A DNA stretch of 49,372 nucleotides from NCBI GenBank assembly GCA_030145245.1, contig JAQYWC010000009.1, positions 1-49,372 of the forward strand. The letters run 5' to 3'. This stretch comes from Desulfobacterium sp. (GTDB lineage Bacteria > Desulfobacterota > Desulfobacteria > Desulfobacterales > Desulfobacteraceae). The notes under the pieces were generated by a model that made no database searches, had not been told where the DNA came from, and saw only the letters and a list, made by a program, of their open reading frames with translations. Of the stretch, positions 18,012-26,101 are shown in pieces (the stretch's first letter is position 1; each line of letters begins with the position of its first letter). The translations under genes were made by a program, and so were the position numbers.

Positions 18012-18386
18012 ATGAGCAGACAGTTTTTAAAAACCACGGGCAATGTCCTGTCCATGGAGATCCATTCCAGCTTGACCCGGCAGAAATACAAGGCCATTTG
18101 CCGGGAGATCAAGGAGGCGGCGGCTGTCTCCGGAAAGGTCCGGCTGCTCCTGGTCATGCGGCATTACCCTACTTTCTGCAGCGCCGAGGACCTGTATTAC
18201 GACTTGCGGTTTATCATGATTTATTCGGATCGCATCGAAAAGGTGGCGGTGGTGTGCGATAAGCCCTGGAAACGCACCTGGGTGGCCTTGTTCGGGCTGT
18301 TCAGCCGGGTTTGCCTGGAATTTTTTGATATCGCCCATATGGACAGGGCCATAGGGTGGATCGGAATTCCGCAAAGCCGACGGTGA
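18012..18386 (+). CDS. SpoIIAA-like (STAS-fold) protein
   Basis: A 124-residue protein starting MSRQFLKTTGNVLSMEIHSS. It fits the SpoIIAA-like/STAS family: a TRQKYKAICREIKEAA helix, the core strand KVRLLLVMRHYP, then DLRFIMIYSDRIEKVAVVCD and a final FDIAHMDRAIGWIG, which is the usual end of the family. The frame is open from 17937, but GGAGGGG lies six bases before the ATG at 18012. The family binds hydrophobic or anionic ligands or acts in anti-anti-sigma style; the specific role is unknown. It is followed 160 bp later by the permease gene. Confidence 0.75.
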   Translation: MSRQFLKTTGNVLSMEIHSSLTRQKYKAICREIKEAAAVSGKVRLLLVMRHYPTFCSAEDLYYDLRFIMIYSDRIEKVAVVCDKPWKRTWVALFGLFSRVCLEFFDIAHMDRAIGWIGIPQSRR

Positions 18387-18478
18387 ACTTTTAAAGAAAT
18401 AGAGCCTGTTTCCAATACTTTTCTTGACAAATAGCTGGGTTATGGCCTAAAAAGACCCCTCTGGTGAATGTGTACATG

Positions 18479-18511
18479 GGCGATCATGGCTTCCGGCCAT
18501 GGTCGCTCATT
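18479..18511 (+). other. Hairpin in the leader of the nucleobase permease gene
   Basis: GCGATCATGGC pairs with GCCATGGTCGC (one G-U pair) around a short loop, about 40 bases before the permease start. A TTGACA lies at about 18424. The hairpin is not followed by a T run long enough for a good terminator. It may be an attenuator or a leader structure. It does not match the purine riboswitch consensus that I know. Confidence 0.35.
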
Positions 18512-18548
18512 GTTGTTTAATAGAAATGTTTCCTTTAAATAAGGAACA

Positions 18549-19907
18549 GTGTTGAAAAAAGGATGGAATAGAGTGGCTGACAACGAGATAAATCTCATTG
18601 CAGGGGTAGACGATAAATTGCGTGTGCGGGATGCTTTTTTCATGGGGCTTCAGCATGTGCTGGCCATGGATCTTTATCTTGTTCCCATCATTATTGCGGG
18701 GATCCTGGCCTTAAGTACCAGCGACACCGCATTTTTGATTCAGATGACCTTTCTGGCGGCAGGTCTTGCGACCCTGATTCAGACCGGCTTCGGCATCAAG
18801 CTTCCGGTGATGCAGGGACCGTCCTATGTTCCCATCGGGGCGGTGGTGGCCATCGGCAAGGGGCTTGGCATGGCGGCTGTCATGGGAGCGATGATTCCGG
18901 GAGCCCTGGTCATAGCACTCCTGGGAAAACCCCTGAAGCAGTTTGGCGGGATCGTTCGTCGGATCATTCCACCCATTGTGGGCGGCACGGTGATTATTGT
19001 TGTGGGTATTGCATTGATGCCCATCGCCATCCAAGGGGTATACACGGCCCACGGGGATATCGGCGCCAATTGCCTTGTGGCCGTTGCCACGGCATTCCTG
19101 CTTGTCTTTTTCACCATGCTCGGGACCCGTCTGAAAGGCTTGGGACAGATGTTGCGGCTGATTTCCGTTCTGCTCTCCCTCTCCCTTGGCACGCTCATGG
19201 CCTCTTTCTACGGCATGGTTGATTTTACGCCTGTGGCCAAAGCCGCCTGGATCGCGCTTCCCCGTCCCTTTCCCTTTGGAACCCCCACCTTTGACCTCTA
19301 TGCCGTCCTGACCATGGCTTTTATCTACTTTGTGGTTCTTGTTGAGACCACGGGCACCTGGTTTGCCGTGAGCGCCGTAACCGGCAAAGAGCTGGATGAC
19401 GAAAGCCTGAACGGCGGCGCCATGGGTGAAGGCATTGGCTGTCTGATCGGTTCTCTCTTTGGCGGCCTGCCCGTCACCGGTTACTCCACCAACGCGGGCA
19501 TCATTGCCATCACCGGCGTGGCCAGCCGCTGGGCCATCATGGCAGGCGGCGTGATTCTTATTGCCCTTGGCCTGATGCCGAAACTCACAAGCCTCATCGC
19601 CTGCATTCCTGAGCCCGTCATCTGCGGCGTGTTTGGCGTTATCTGCGTCATCATCGCCATGAACGGTTTCCGGGTGGTACGTAATATCCACCTTGATGAG
19701 CGTAGCATGCTTGTTATCGGCCTGCCCATCCTTGTCACCCTGGCAGCCGTGCTCATGCCCAAGGAGCTTCTCTATTCTCTGCCCCGGTTCGCGGGCTACC
19801 TGCTCTCCTCCGGCATTGCCGTGGGCGCCGTATCAGCCATTGTCTTCAACCTGATCCTGCCGGAGCAGAAGGAAGAGCTAAGCACAATGGCCGCCCGGGA
19901 GGAGTAA
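18549..19907 (+). CDS. NCS2-family nucleobase permease
   Basis: A protein of about 450 residues with 12-14 hydrophobic segments, of the nucleobase-cation symporter 2 family (uracil, xanthine or uric acid permeases). The signature QGPSYVPIGAVVAIG sits at about 89-103. The substrate-site helix VETTGTWFAVSAV and the following GxGxxxGSLFGGLPVTGYSTN region are typical of the purine-transporting branch. The reading frame has no ATG start: candidates are GTG 18549, TTG 18552 or GTG 18573, the last with AAGGA nine bases upstream. It lies 70 bp before the amidohydrolase gene, which suggests import and deamination of the same purine-like base. Confidence 0.9.
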   Translation: MLKKGWNRVADNEINLIAGVDDKLRVRDAFFMGLQHVLAMDLYLVPIIIAGILALSTSDTAFLIQMTFLAAGLATLIQTGFGIKLPVMQGPSYVPIGAVVAIGKGLGMAAVMGAMIPGALVIALLGKPLKQFGGIVRRIIPPIVGGTVIIVVGIALMPIAIQGVYTAHGDIGANCLVAVATAFLLVFFTMLGTRLKGLGQMLRLISVLLSLSLGTLMASFYGMVDFTPVAKAAWIALPRPFPFGTPTFDLYAVLTMAFIYFVVLVETTGTWFAVSAVTGKELDDESLNGGAMGEGIGCLIGSLFGGLPVTGYSTNAGIIAITGVASRWAIMAGGVILIALGLMPKLTSLIACIPEPVICGVFGVICVIIAMNGFRVVRNIHLDERSMLVIGLPILVTLAAVLMPKELLYSLPRFAGYLLSSGIAVGAVSAIVFNLILPEQKEELSTMAAREE

Positions 19908-19916
19908 GTAACAATC

Positions 19917-19951
19917 AGCCTTCGAGCGGGCACACCCTGCCGCCGGAGGCT
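19917..19951 (+). other. Stem-loop between permease and amidohydrolase genes
   Basis: AGCCT...AGGCT flanks a GCGGGCA/TGCCGC inner stem in the 70-bp gap. There is no T run directly after it, so it more likely tunes the messenger between the two genes than ends it. Confidence 0.35.
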
Positions 19952-19983
19952 GCTCTATTTGACCTGATTTAGCGAGATTGATA

Positions 19984-21348
19984 ATGAAACAGACGTTGAT
20001 TAAAAATGGTTACATCCTCTCCATGAACGCAAAACGCCAGATCTTTGATGGCGGTGATATCCTGGTGGAGGGAGACACCCTTAAAGCGGTCGGCAAGGTG
20101 CCGGCCGATATGATTTCAGAAGATGCCGATGTGGTTGATGCCGGAGGCAAGATCATCATGCCCGGCATGATCAACACCCATGTGCACCTGTCCCAGCAGC
20201 TGGGCCGGGGCCTGGGCGATGACGTGCCCCTCCTCACCTGGCTCCACGACCGCATCTGGCCCTATGAGAGTTCCATGGATCTCGAGGATTCCTATGTTTC
20301 CTCCCTGGCCTGCTGTGCCGAGCTGATCCGGTCCGGTGTCACCACCTTTGCCGAGCCCGGCGGCCAGGAAGTGGACGGCATGGCCCGGGCCGTTGAGGAG
20401 ATCGGTATCCGGGGCATCCTTGCCCGGTCCACCATGGATTGCGGTGAAGGCCTGCCCGAAAAATGGGTGGAGACCACGGATGAGGCCCTGGAGAAACAGG
20501 TGGCCCATATCGAACAGTGGCACGGCAAAGCAGACGGCAGGATCCGTGTCTGGTTCGGCCTTCGCACCATCTTCAACTGCACCGACGACCTCATGGTCCG
20601 CACCAAGGCCCTGGCCGACAAGTACGGCGTGGGCATCCATATGCATGTGGCGGAAATCTGCGAAGAGGTACGTTTTTCCGAAGAGCACCGTGGGGATACC
20701 ACCGTTAACCACCTGGCAAAACTCGGCGTGCTCGGACCCAATTTTCTGGCCGTTCACACGGTGTGGATGACCCCCAAGGAGATCGATCTCTTCAAGCTCT
20801 ACGATGTAAAGGTCTCCCACAACCCGGGGGCGGCCATGCGGGTTCTGGGCTTTGCCCCGGTCCGTGAGATGGTCGACCACGGCATCGCCGTCTCCATCGG
20901 AACCGACGGTGCCCCGTCCAACAACCGCATGGACATGTTTGACGAGATGTACCTCACCGCCCTGATTCACAAGGGCCGCCACCTGGTTCCCGATGCGCTT
21001 CCAGCCGAGAAGATTCTTGAGATGGCCACCGTGGACGGAGCACGGACCGTGCTGTGGGACGATGAGATCGGCTCCCTGGAACCCGGCAAAAAGGCTGACC
21101 TGATCCTGGTGGATCCCGTCAGCATGGGCAGCCTGCCCCTCCATGACAAGGTCTCCAACCTGGTTTACGCCATGCACTCAAGCAACGTGGAGTCCGTGAT
21201 GTGCAACGGCTCCTGGCTCATGCGCGAAGGCAAGCTCACCACCATCGATGAGGAGGCGCTCATGGCACGGGTCCAGACCCAGGCCGACGCCCTTCGCAGG
21301 AAAGCGGGGATTACACTTCCCGAGCGGTTTCCCGTCGTAAAGTGCTAA
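19984..21348 (+). CDS. Amidohydrolase, nucleobase/pterin deaminase type
   Basis: A 454-residue metal-dependent amidohydrolase of the cytosine, guanine and methylthioadenosine deaminase branch. Metal and catalytic motifs are seen in order: NTHVHLSQ, HMHVAEICEE, HTVWM and GTDGAPSNNRMD. N- and C-terminal strands form the second beta-domain, and LEPGKKADLILVDP closes the protein as expected. Reading can start at TTG 19978, but the ATG at 19984 (MKQTLIKNGYILSMNAKRQI) is more normal. The neighbouring permease makes a purine or related heterocycle the likely substrate: guanine, 8-oxoguanine or isoxanthopterin deaminases and TrzN/AtzB-like hydrolases share this layout. The exact substrate cannot be told from sequence. 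Confidence 0.88.
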   Translation: MKQTLIKNGYILSMNAKRQIFDGGDILVEGDTLKAVGKVPADMISEDADVVDAGGKIIMPGMINTHVHLSQQLGRGLGDDVPLLTWLHDRIWPYESSMDLEDSYVSSLACCAELIRSGVTTFAEPGGQEVDGMARAVEEIGIRGILARSTMDCGEGLPEKWVETTDEALEKQVAHIEQWHGKADGRIRVWFGLRTIFNCTDDLMVRTKALADKYGVGIHMHVAEICEEVRFSEEHRGDTTVNHLAKLGVLGPNFLAVHTVWMTPKEIDLFKLYDVKVSHNPGAAMRVLGFAPVREMVDHGIAVSIGTDGAPSNNRMDMFDEMYLTALIHKGRHLVPDALPAEKILEMATVDGARTVLWDDEIGSLEPGKKADLILVDPVSMGSLPLHDKVSNLVYAMHSSNVESVMCNGSWLMREGKLTTIDEEALMARVQTQADALRRKAGITLPERFPVVKC

Positions 21349-21352
21349 AAAA

Positions 21353-21393
21353 TACAGGCCGGCCGGGGCAGAGTTTGCCCTGGCCGGCCTGTT
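21353..21393 (+). terminator. GC-rich hairpin after the amidohydrolase gene
   Basis: ACAGGCCGGCCGGGGCA pairs with TGCCCTGGCCGGCCTGT, 17 positions with one G-U, around a five-base loop. It begins within ten bases of the stop. No T run follows on the plus strand, though an A run precedes it, so the structure could also stop minus-strand transcription. Likely 3' end of the permease-deaminase transcript. Confidence 0.6.
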
Positions 21394-21517
21394 CCATGGG
21401 AGCACGGTTTATAGGTCTATTACTCGACTATGCTCATATATTTATCGTTATTCAGAAACAATCTCTCACCATCCCAACCCTGAAATAGTTCTGGCTTATC
21501 TATTTGAATCTTATTCC

Positions 21518-22336
21518 TTATTCTTTCGCGTTAACTGACACAATCCATGGTTCCAATTGGCTGCCATAAGCCAATTTCACTTCAAAACGAGGTGCTTGAA
21601 AGTCGTTTTCATTGGATTTCTCCCGGGCTATAATGGAATCAAATACCTGTCGATGTTTGAGAGGGACATGGATACTTGACACACTAAGTCGTGATATATA
21701 GCCGGAACTTTTGTTCTTATTCTTGTCGTGATAAAAATTTGCCCCAATTACCCCCTTTGTAATCAGGAAACGGTTTTTGTCTCCATACTTGTCTCTTAAC
21801 TTACTGGAATCGAGACCGGCATCAATTGCAAAGAGGCGGGACTCTTTATTATGTTCACGTTTCAATCGATTTTCTGCTCTTTCAAAATCACCACGTAAGC
21901 TTTTGTCGCCTGGGTTTAACTCAAATGAACTTTTCGTTATTTGTAATGCGACTGCAGCCCTTTTTACAGCCTCTTTGTATGGGGCACCATCAATTTCCAG
22001 AACAATAAAAACTTCCTTTGGAATTGGTTTTTTGTTAATATTGAATCCCAATCCCTCTAACTTTTCAGCATTGAGCCAGGCCGGAGTTCTCCAATCAGAG
22101 TAGGTGCTATAATCATCCTCCTTACCCAATGCCCGCCAGGTAAGTCTCAGAGCAAGGCCGCTATTCTCTTTATGTATTTGATATGGTAGTTGTAATTCCC
22201 GCTCTGTAAGGATCATTTGGGCTTCAGGCTCTCCGGATCTGTTAGAAACTACTCCGGAGAGTACTATAATATTTGTAGCCACAAGCATTAGGAAACCGAG
22301 GGAAAATAGCCTGCGAGAAGATAGAAGGGTTTTCAT
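21518..22336 (-). CDS. DUF4824-like membrane-anchored protein
   Basis: A 272-residue protein with one N-terminal hydrophobic segment (about residues 10-31) and a mostly polar exported part. The opening LPYQIHKENSGLALRLTWRAL and the pairing with a DUF2157 gene match DUF4824 proteins as I recall them. The ATG overlaps the stop of the DUF2157 gene by four bases. Later segments (FLITKGVIGANFYHDKNKNK) look beta-rich. Function unknown. The block is more AT-rich than its neighbours. Confidence 0.6.
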   Translation of the reverse strand: MKTLLSSRRLFSLGFLMLVATNIIVLSGVVSNRSGEPEAQMILTERELQLPYQIHKENSGLALRLTWRALGKEDDYSTYSDWRTPAWLNAEKLEGLGFNINKKPIPKEVFIVLEIDGAPYKEAVKRAAVALQITKSSFELNPGDKSLRGDFERAENRLKREHNKESRLFAIDAGLDSSKLRDKYGDKNRFLITKGVIGANFYHDKNKNKSSGYISRLSVSSIHVPLKHRQVFDSIIAREKSNENDFQAPRFEVKLAYGSQLEPWIVSVNAKE

Positions 22337-23409
22337 GCTGACACCTCCTGCCCGTTTCTTATTACCGATTTTCTGAGCCGTTTAAATATAAGCAACATCA
22401 ATATTGCCGTAAGACCGATGACCAAAAAGAAAAGATATTTGGGCATCCAACCCCACCACCAATCATAGAATTTTGTATAAAGAAAAATTGTAAAAAAAAC
22501 ATTGCCGGTATTAACTACTTCGGGCCAGCTTTTTCTTATGCCGACCCAGATGGCGGTAGCGCTGAAAATAAAACCGGCAATCTGGTAAATGATTTCAATG
22601 GAGTCTTGAGAAATATCTAAGTAGCTGATCATGCCCCAATTGGAGAGGATTAAGACCGGAATAAAAAATAACAGCATTGCAAAAACGTGGTAAATAACTG
22701 CAAATCCGGAGAATTTGTTGTGGGGGAAATAAGGAACCATAAAAAGTATAAATGCTGCTGGGAAAAAGTTCTCAGGCCGTTCTCCAAAGTTGATCCAATA
22801 GCATCCACTCCATGTTCCTGTCTTAGCAGATAAAAAAGCTGAAATACATATTATGCCTGCGGCGAGAAGAAGGCGTGCGTCTGAAGCGTAAGCAAGCAGG
22901 AAAGCAAAAACAGCCCAGACAAGAAAGGCGTTTGCTGATGGAATAATGTTAAAGATCTGGCCAAACATTGAAAGGTTCAGCACAAAACAGGCAAAACTAA
23001 TCAATCCGAGAAGTTTTGAGAAATAACCGGTTTTTTCTTTGTGAGATGCATACATGGTGGCAGCCAGGCCAATAAGGGGTGCCGTAATTAATGTGACGGC
23101 CTGTGTGAATGTTGAGAACCTTCCCCAGAATTGGTAGAAAAGAAAGAAAACGCTGGCGGCTAAACCAAGCGCACCAAGGAATGATGTGATCTTCATCCCC
23201 AAGCTAAGTTGCTTTTCACGTTTATTTGAGTCGATGTCAAACTCCCTTGAGAGGGTTTTGATCAGATTTGCATGGTATTTGGCAAGTGCTGAGCGTTGGA
23301 TATCATTGAGGGAGAAGATATTTTCCTGCTCAATTATTTCCAATTCATCTTGGAAAAAAACAATCTGATCAGTCCTTCGCTGAGCATCAGCTTTTGATTT
23401 TAGCTGCAT
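22333..23409 (-). CDS. DUF2157-family integral membrane protein
   Basis: A 358-residue protein with about 100 cytosolic residues at the N-terminus, then roughly nine to ten transmembrane helices starting at LGMKITSFLGALGLAASVFF. The N-terminal helix pair (QRSALAKYHANLI) and the helix-rich body fit DUF2157. It is translationally coupled to the DUF4824-like gene. The pair is known only as a conserved unit of unknown function, perhaps in the cell envelope. It lies 36 bp downstream of the SIR2-type gene on the same strand, so all three may share a transcript. Confidence 0.7.
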   Translation of the reverse strand: MQLKSKADAQRRTDQIVFFQDELEIIEQENIFSLNDIQRSALAKYHANLIKTLSREFDIDSNKREKQLSLGMKITSFLGALGLAASVFFLFYQFWGRFSTFTQAVTLITAPLIGLAATMYASHKEKTGYFSKLLGLISFACFVLNLSMFGQIFNIIPSANAFLVWAVFAFLLAYASDARLLLAAGIICISAFLSAKTGTWSGCYWINFGERPENFFPAAFILFMVPYFPHNKFSGFAVIYHVFAMLLFFIPVLILSNWGMISYLDISQDSIEIIYQIAGFIFSATAIWVGIRKSWPEVVNTGNVFFTIFLYTKFYDWWWGWMPKYLFFLVIGLTAILMLLIFKRLRKSVIRNGQEVSA

Positions 23410-23444
23410 TATTTATCCTTCCGGTATTTGATCTTTAAAAAAGG

Positions 23445-24182
23445 TTAACACTGGGCAACACCTGGACCCACAAAACCCCAGCCTTTGGAATCAGTGTGTA
23501 TGGCCTTGATTGGTATATGTTCAGAATCAATCTGTTTTGACAAAGTCTTTGCCCACTGTTGCTGCTTTCTCCGAACCTGGGAGAGCAGGTGTCTCACATG
23601 CTCGTCTCGAAGTCCGTAGCCTACAAAGAGGACGGTATTGTTCTGAAGTAGCTCGGCGACCTTGTCGATAAGTTTCGCATGGCTTTCAGCATAGTTCTCG
23701 TAGTCATCAGTCGTTGCGATCAGAGAGAGGGGTCTATCAGCCGAGCCATGGATTTTTAGGAGGTTGTGCTGGTCGTAGTTGAACATGGGTGCATCGGTAT
23801 CAGATGAGAGCACCTGGTAATGCTGGTTTATCTTTTTATAGGCTGATTCAAACAGGAGATCCCAATTGGTTGTTACGATGAAGCGAAAGGTCTTGACGGC
23901 TGCCACATGGCTTTCTTGTGGCTCTTTATCCTGAGGGATAAGTGCAGCCAGGCGATCAACCAACGCTATCCTGTCGTTCAAAGCAGCATACTCGTCACAT
24001 ACATCTTCAAGTGAGCGACTGTCATAGTCGTAGCTTGGGTAGTCACGCTTGATCTGCATGCCAAGTTTGTCCCGGATGTACAGTCCCCCAAAACCTATAG
24101 CCTTCCAAGAAATTCCAGCGCCTGCGAAAAGGACGGCTTGCCGATTCTTTACTGCGTCAACCAAAGTTGCCTTTATCTGCAT
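23445..24182 (-). CDS. Stand-alone SIR2-family protein
   Basis: A 245-residue SIR2_2-type protein. NAD-site features are visible: LFAGAGISWKAIGFGG (residues 18-33), TTNWD with Asn106, KIHGSADRP with His145, and LFVGYGLRDEHVRHLL (185-200). The likely catalytic asparagine and histidine are both present. Domains of this sort in defence proteins deplete NAD on phage infection, but those usually carry an extra effector or sensor region, and this one is the domain alone. AGGAGG lies six to seven bases before the ATG. Neighbours are an HDOD gene upstream and the DUF2157/DUF4824 pair downstream. Defence is possible; an unrelated NAD-linked role is equally open. Confidence 0.8.
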   Translation of the reverse strand: MQIKATLVDAVKNRQAVLFAGAGISWKAIGFGGLYIRDKLGMQIKRDYPSYDYDSRSLEDVCDEYAALNDRIALVDRLAALIPQDKEPQESHVAAVKTFRFIVTTNWDLLFESAYKKINQHYQVLSSDTDAPMFNYDQHNLLKIHGSADRPLSLIATTDDYENYAESHAKLIDKVAELLQNNTVLFVGYGLRDEHVRHLLSQVRRKQQQWAKTLSKQIDSEHIPIKAIHTDSKGWGFVGPGVAQC

Positions 24183-24203
24183 ACTGTCCTCCTATGGCTT
24201 ATT

Positions 24204-24290
24204 TTATTTTGATTGTTTGACTGTTACCTCGAAAAATAGCTTAATCTGGTTGCCGCCCTTTTCGGCAAAAGCCTTTGCCTGGTTCAACAT
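24204..24290 (-). CDS. Small ORF overlapping the HDOD gene end (28 aa)
   Basis: The frame MLNQAKAFAEKGGNQIKL continues to a stop at 24204, starting from an ATG that overlaps the stop region of the HDOD gene. The composition looks protein-like, with an amphipathic helix and a strand, and it sits 21 bp before the SIR2-type gene. It may be a real micro-protein, or the tail of a longer gene lost when this block was joined to the HDOD gene. No ribosome-binding site is obvious. Confidence 0.25.
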   Translation of the reverse strand: MLNQAKAFAEKGGNQIKLFFEVTVKQSK

Positions 24291-25765
24291 GATTTCGGCC
24301 TGTTTTGGTCCTTAATACGATCGAATGCCATGCCAAGTTCTTTGGCTATGGGATGAATCCGTTTCAGGTCCCCAATTGAAATCGCGGTGCCATCCATGTA
24401 ATTGTCAAGACCGATAAACCCGGTTATCCTGTTGTTGTATGAAATGGGAACAAACCCTATTTCATCTGCTTTGAACTGATCTAAAAGTGCTGTGTTCCAG
24501 GCAGAGTCCGGACCGATTATAACCGGTTTCCGATCTCTGAGGCAGGTTAACAGTCTGTCTGATTTCTGTGTTACCTGTATTGTGATTGATGAAAGATCCT
24601 CTTGGCTTTTGGATTTAGTCATGACATTTTTCAGCAACAGGCTTTCTTTGCTGCGAACGATTTTAAGTATATAAACCCGATGAAAGCAAAAGTCTTTTTT
24701 AATAGCTTCCATGGCGTTGTGTATAAGTGATTCGGGTTTTGCAACAGGTGGTTGATAGCCAGTGGAAATACCCGGCTGATTTTTACTATAATAATAGGCC
24801 GTATTGAACCGTGCAAGATCGATATTCGCCTGTAACAGGTTCATTCGAAACTGATCTTGAGTGGGGAAAGAGAATTCAAAGATCTCTTCAGTCTTTTTTA
24901 TCTCCTGTTCCATTCTGTTAAGGATGCCTTTAATATCAATTGCCTTTACATCAATGTGTTTTTCCACCTCAGGCTGAAACAAAGGGTGGCGTAAAATTTT
25001 CGTAGATCCCAGGCCCTGGGTCCAGGCCAGGAAATTGGAAAATGAAACAATTGCAACTAGTTTATGCTGATCATCGGAAAGATCAAGATGTTCAAACCGG
25101 TGGTGGTGCAGCTTTATCGGAAACAGCAGGTTGTCCGGAATATTCCAGTTTGCACAATAAAAGACGCCGATATCGTCATGGCTTATTCCAATGATATTTT
25201 TTTCCTCTTCAATGTTTAAGCTGTCCGGCTTTTGAATGAGATTTAAAAAATCACCATAGCTGGTTCGTCCGTACCCGTCCACGATGATTTTTCCGATATC
25301 ATGCAAAAGCCCTGCTATATATGCCTCTTCAGGTTTTGGATAGCCGGTTTCTTCTGCCAGTGCCAGGCTTAAGCCGGCCACGGACAGGCAGTGCTGCCAG
25401 AAATATGTCCGCTCAAAGAACATGACTTTCCCGGGCCGTAAAATCTGTTCAAATAATGCCACCTGCATGGTCAACCGCTGCAGTTCGGATAGACCGATAT
25501 AGGTAATGGCTTCCTTGACCGATGAAATCCGGCGTCGTAAACCGTAAGCAGCTGAGTTTACCAACCTGAGCACCTTGACGGTGACGGCGGGATCCGATTC
25601 TATCACCTTGGAAAACGTATCGACGGAATCACTGTCTTTGCTGACCAATTGAAGCACTTTCATGGCCACTACCGGAAAGGCCGGAAGGTCATTGACCTCT
25701 CGAGTCAAAGTTTCTTTGACCAGATCCTTTGACGGCAGTATCTCCTCAATTTTCAAGTGTGGCAT
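24284..25765 (-). CDS. HDOD-domain signalling protein with GAF-like C-terminus
   Basis: A 493-residue soluble protein. Residues 10-215 form an HDOD domain: LTREVNDLPAFPVVAMKVLQ, SDPAVTVKVLRLVNSAAYG, and ITYIGLSELQRLTMQVALFE. AGLLHDIGKIIVDGYG retains the HD pair, which some HDOD proteins lose. The C-terminal part (about 335-485) resembles a GAF sensor (FCFHRVYILKIV...FVPISYNNRITGFIGLDNYM). HDOD proteins act in stress, motility and cyclic-di-GMP networks. Here the gene stands behind a c-di-GMP-I riboswitch, which ties it to that second messenger directly. Confidence 0.88.
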   Translation of the reverse strand: MPHLKIEEILPSKDLVKETLTREVNDLPAFPVVAMKVLQLVSKDSDSVDTFSKVIESDPAVTVKVLRLVNSAAYGLRRRISSVKEAITYIGLSELQRLTMQVALFEQILRPGKVMFFERTYFWQHCLSVAGLSLALAEETGYPKPEEAYIAGLLHDIGKIIVDGYGRTSYGDFLNLIQKPDSLNIEEEKNIIGISHDDIGVFYCANWNIPDNLLFPIKLHHHRFEHLDLSDDQHKLVAIVSFSNFLAWTQGLGSTKILRHPLFQPEVEKHIDVKAIDIKGILNRMEQEIKKTEEIFEFSFPTQDQFRMNLLQANIDLARFNTAYYYSKNQPGISTGYQPPVAKPESLIHNAMEAIKKDFCFHRVYILKIVRSKESLLLKNVMTKSKSQEDLSSITIQVTQKSDRLLTCLRDRKPVIIGPDSAWNTALLDQFKADEIGFVPISYNNRITGFIGLDNYMDGTAISIGDLKRIHPIAKELGMAFDRIKDQNRPKSC

Positions 25766-25872
25766 ATGAAGATCCTTTTTCCTGTCTCAGAATTACGGGT
25801 ATTGCAGCCGGTATCGCAGATCTCCCTGTTTGTAATGTTACCCGGAAGGCGGGATAACGACAGGTTCCAAAT

Positions 25873-25902
25873 AAAAAACCGGGTCACCTGATGGCAACCC
25901 GG
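25873..25902 (-). terminator. Terminator forming the riboswitch expression platform
   Basis: On the minus strand CCGGGT (25902-25897) pairs with ACCCGG (25884-25879), followed by TTTTTT (25878-25873). The 5' arm is the last strand of the c-di-GMP aptamer, so folding of the aptamer and of the terminator exclude each other. Ligand binding should thus prevent termination and switch the HDOD gene on. The direction is inferred. Confidence 0.8.
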
Positions 25903-25955
25903 CTATCAATATTGACCCGTGGCTTTCCGTCCCCGTATCTATACAGGTTTGGTTT
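25886..25955 (-). promoter_or_regulatory. c-di-GMP-I (GEMM) riboswitch
   Basis: Read on the minus strand, the element has AAACC, a small hairpin, GGGGACGGAAAGCC, ACGGGTC, then ATAGCCGGGTTGCC. This is the order and near-consensus sequence of the c-di-GMP-I aptamer (AAACC ... GGACGCAAAGCC ... ACGGG ... AGCCGGGTTGCC), with one change in the usual ACGCAAAG. It lies 120-190 bases before the HDOD start. Its 3' strand is part of the terminator described next. Recognition is by consensus only, without a covariance search. Confidence 0.85.
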
Positions 25956-26043
25956 TTTCATATGGAATTTTTACTTGAAACGCATAATTTTCTATTGCAA
26001 ATTTAGTTCAGGTCGTCAAGTTAATAATAACAATAATGCCTGT

Positions 26044-26077
26044 TGGCCGCCCCATATTCAGGATCATGGGGCGGCCA
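26044..26077. terminator. Terminator hairpin after the hydrogenase gene
   Basis: TGGCCGCCCCAT pairs perfectly with ATGGGGCGGCCA around a 10-base loop, 25 bases beyond the hydrogenase stop. The minus-strand side continues with an AT-rich ATTATTGTTATTATT and the plus-strand side with TTCAGTTTTTC. It likely ends the fdhA-hydA transcript. The rest of 25956-26101 shows no gene. Confidence 0.7.
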
Positions 26078-26101
26078 TTCAGTTTTTCTTCAGTTCCAGG
26101 G

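Noticed and set aside
20116-21177. A 353-codon minus-strand frame inside the amidohydrolase gene
   Set aside because: Shadow frame in a GC-rich gene: rich in His, Gly and Val, with no domain pattern.
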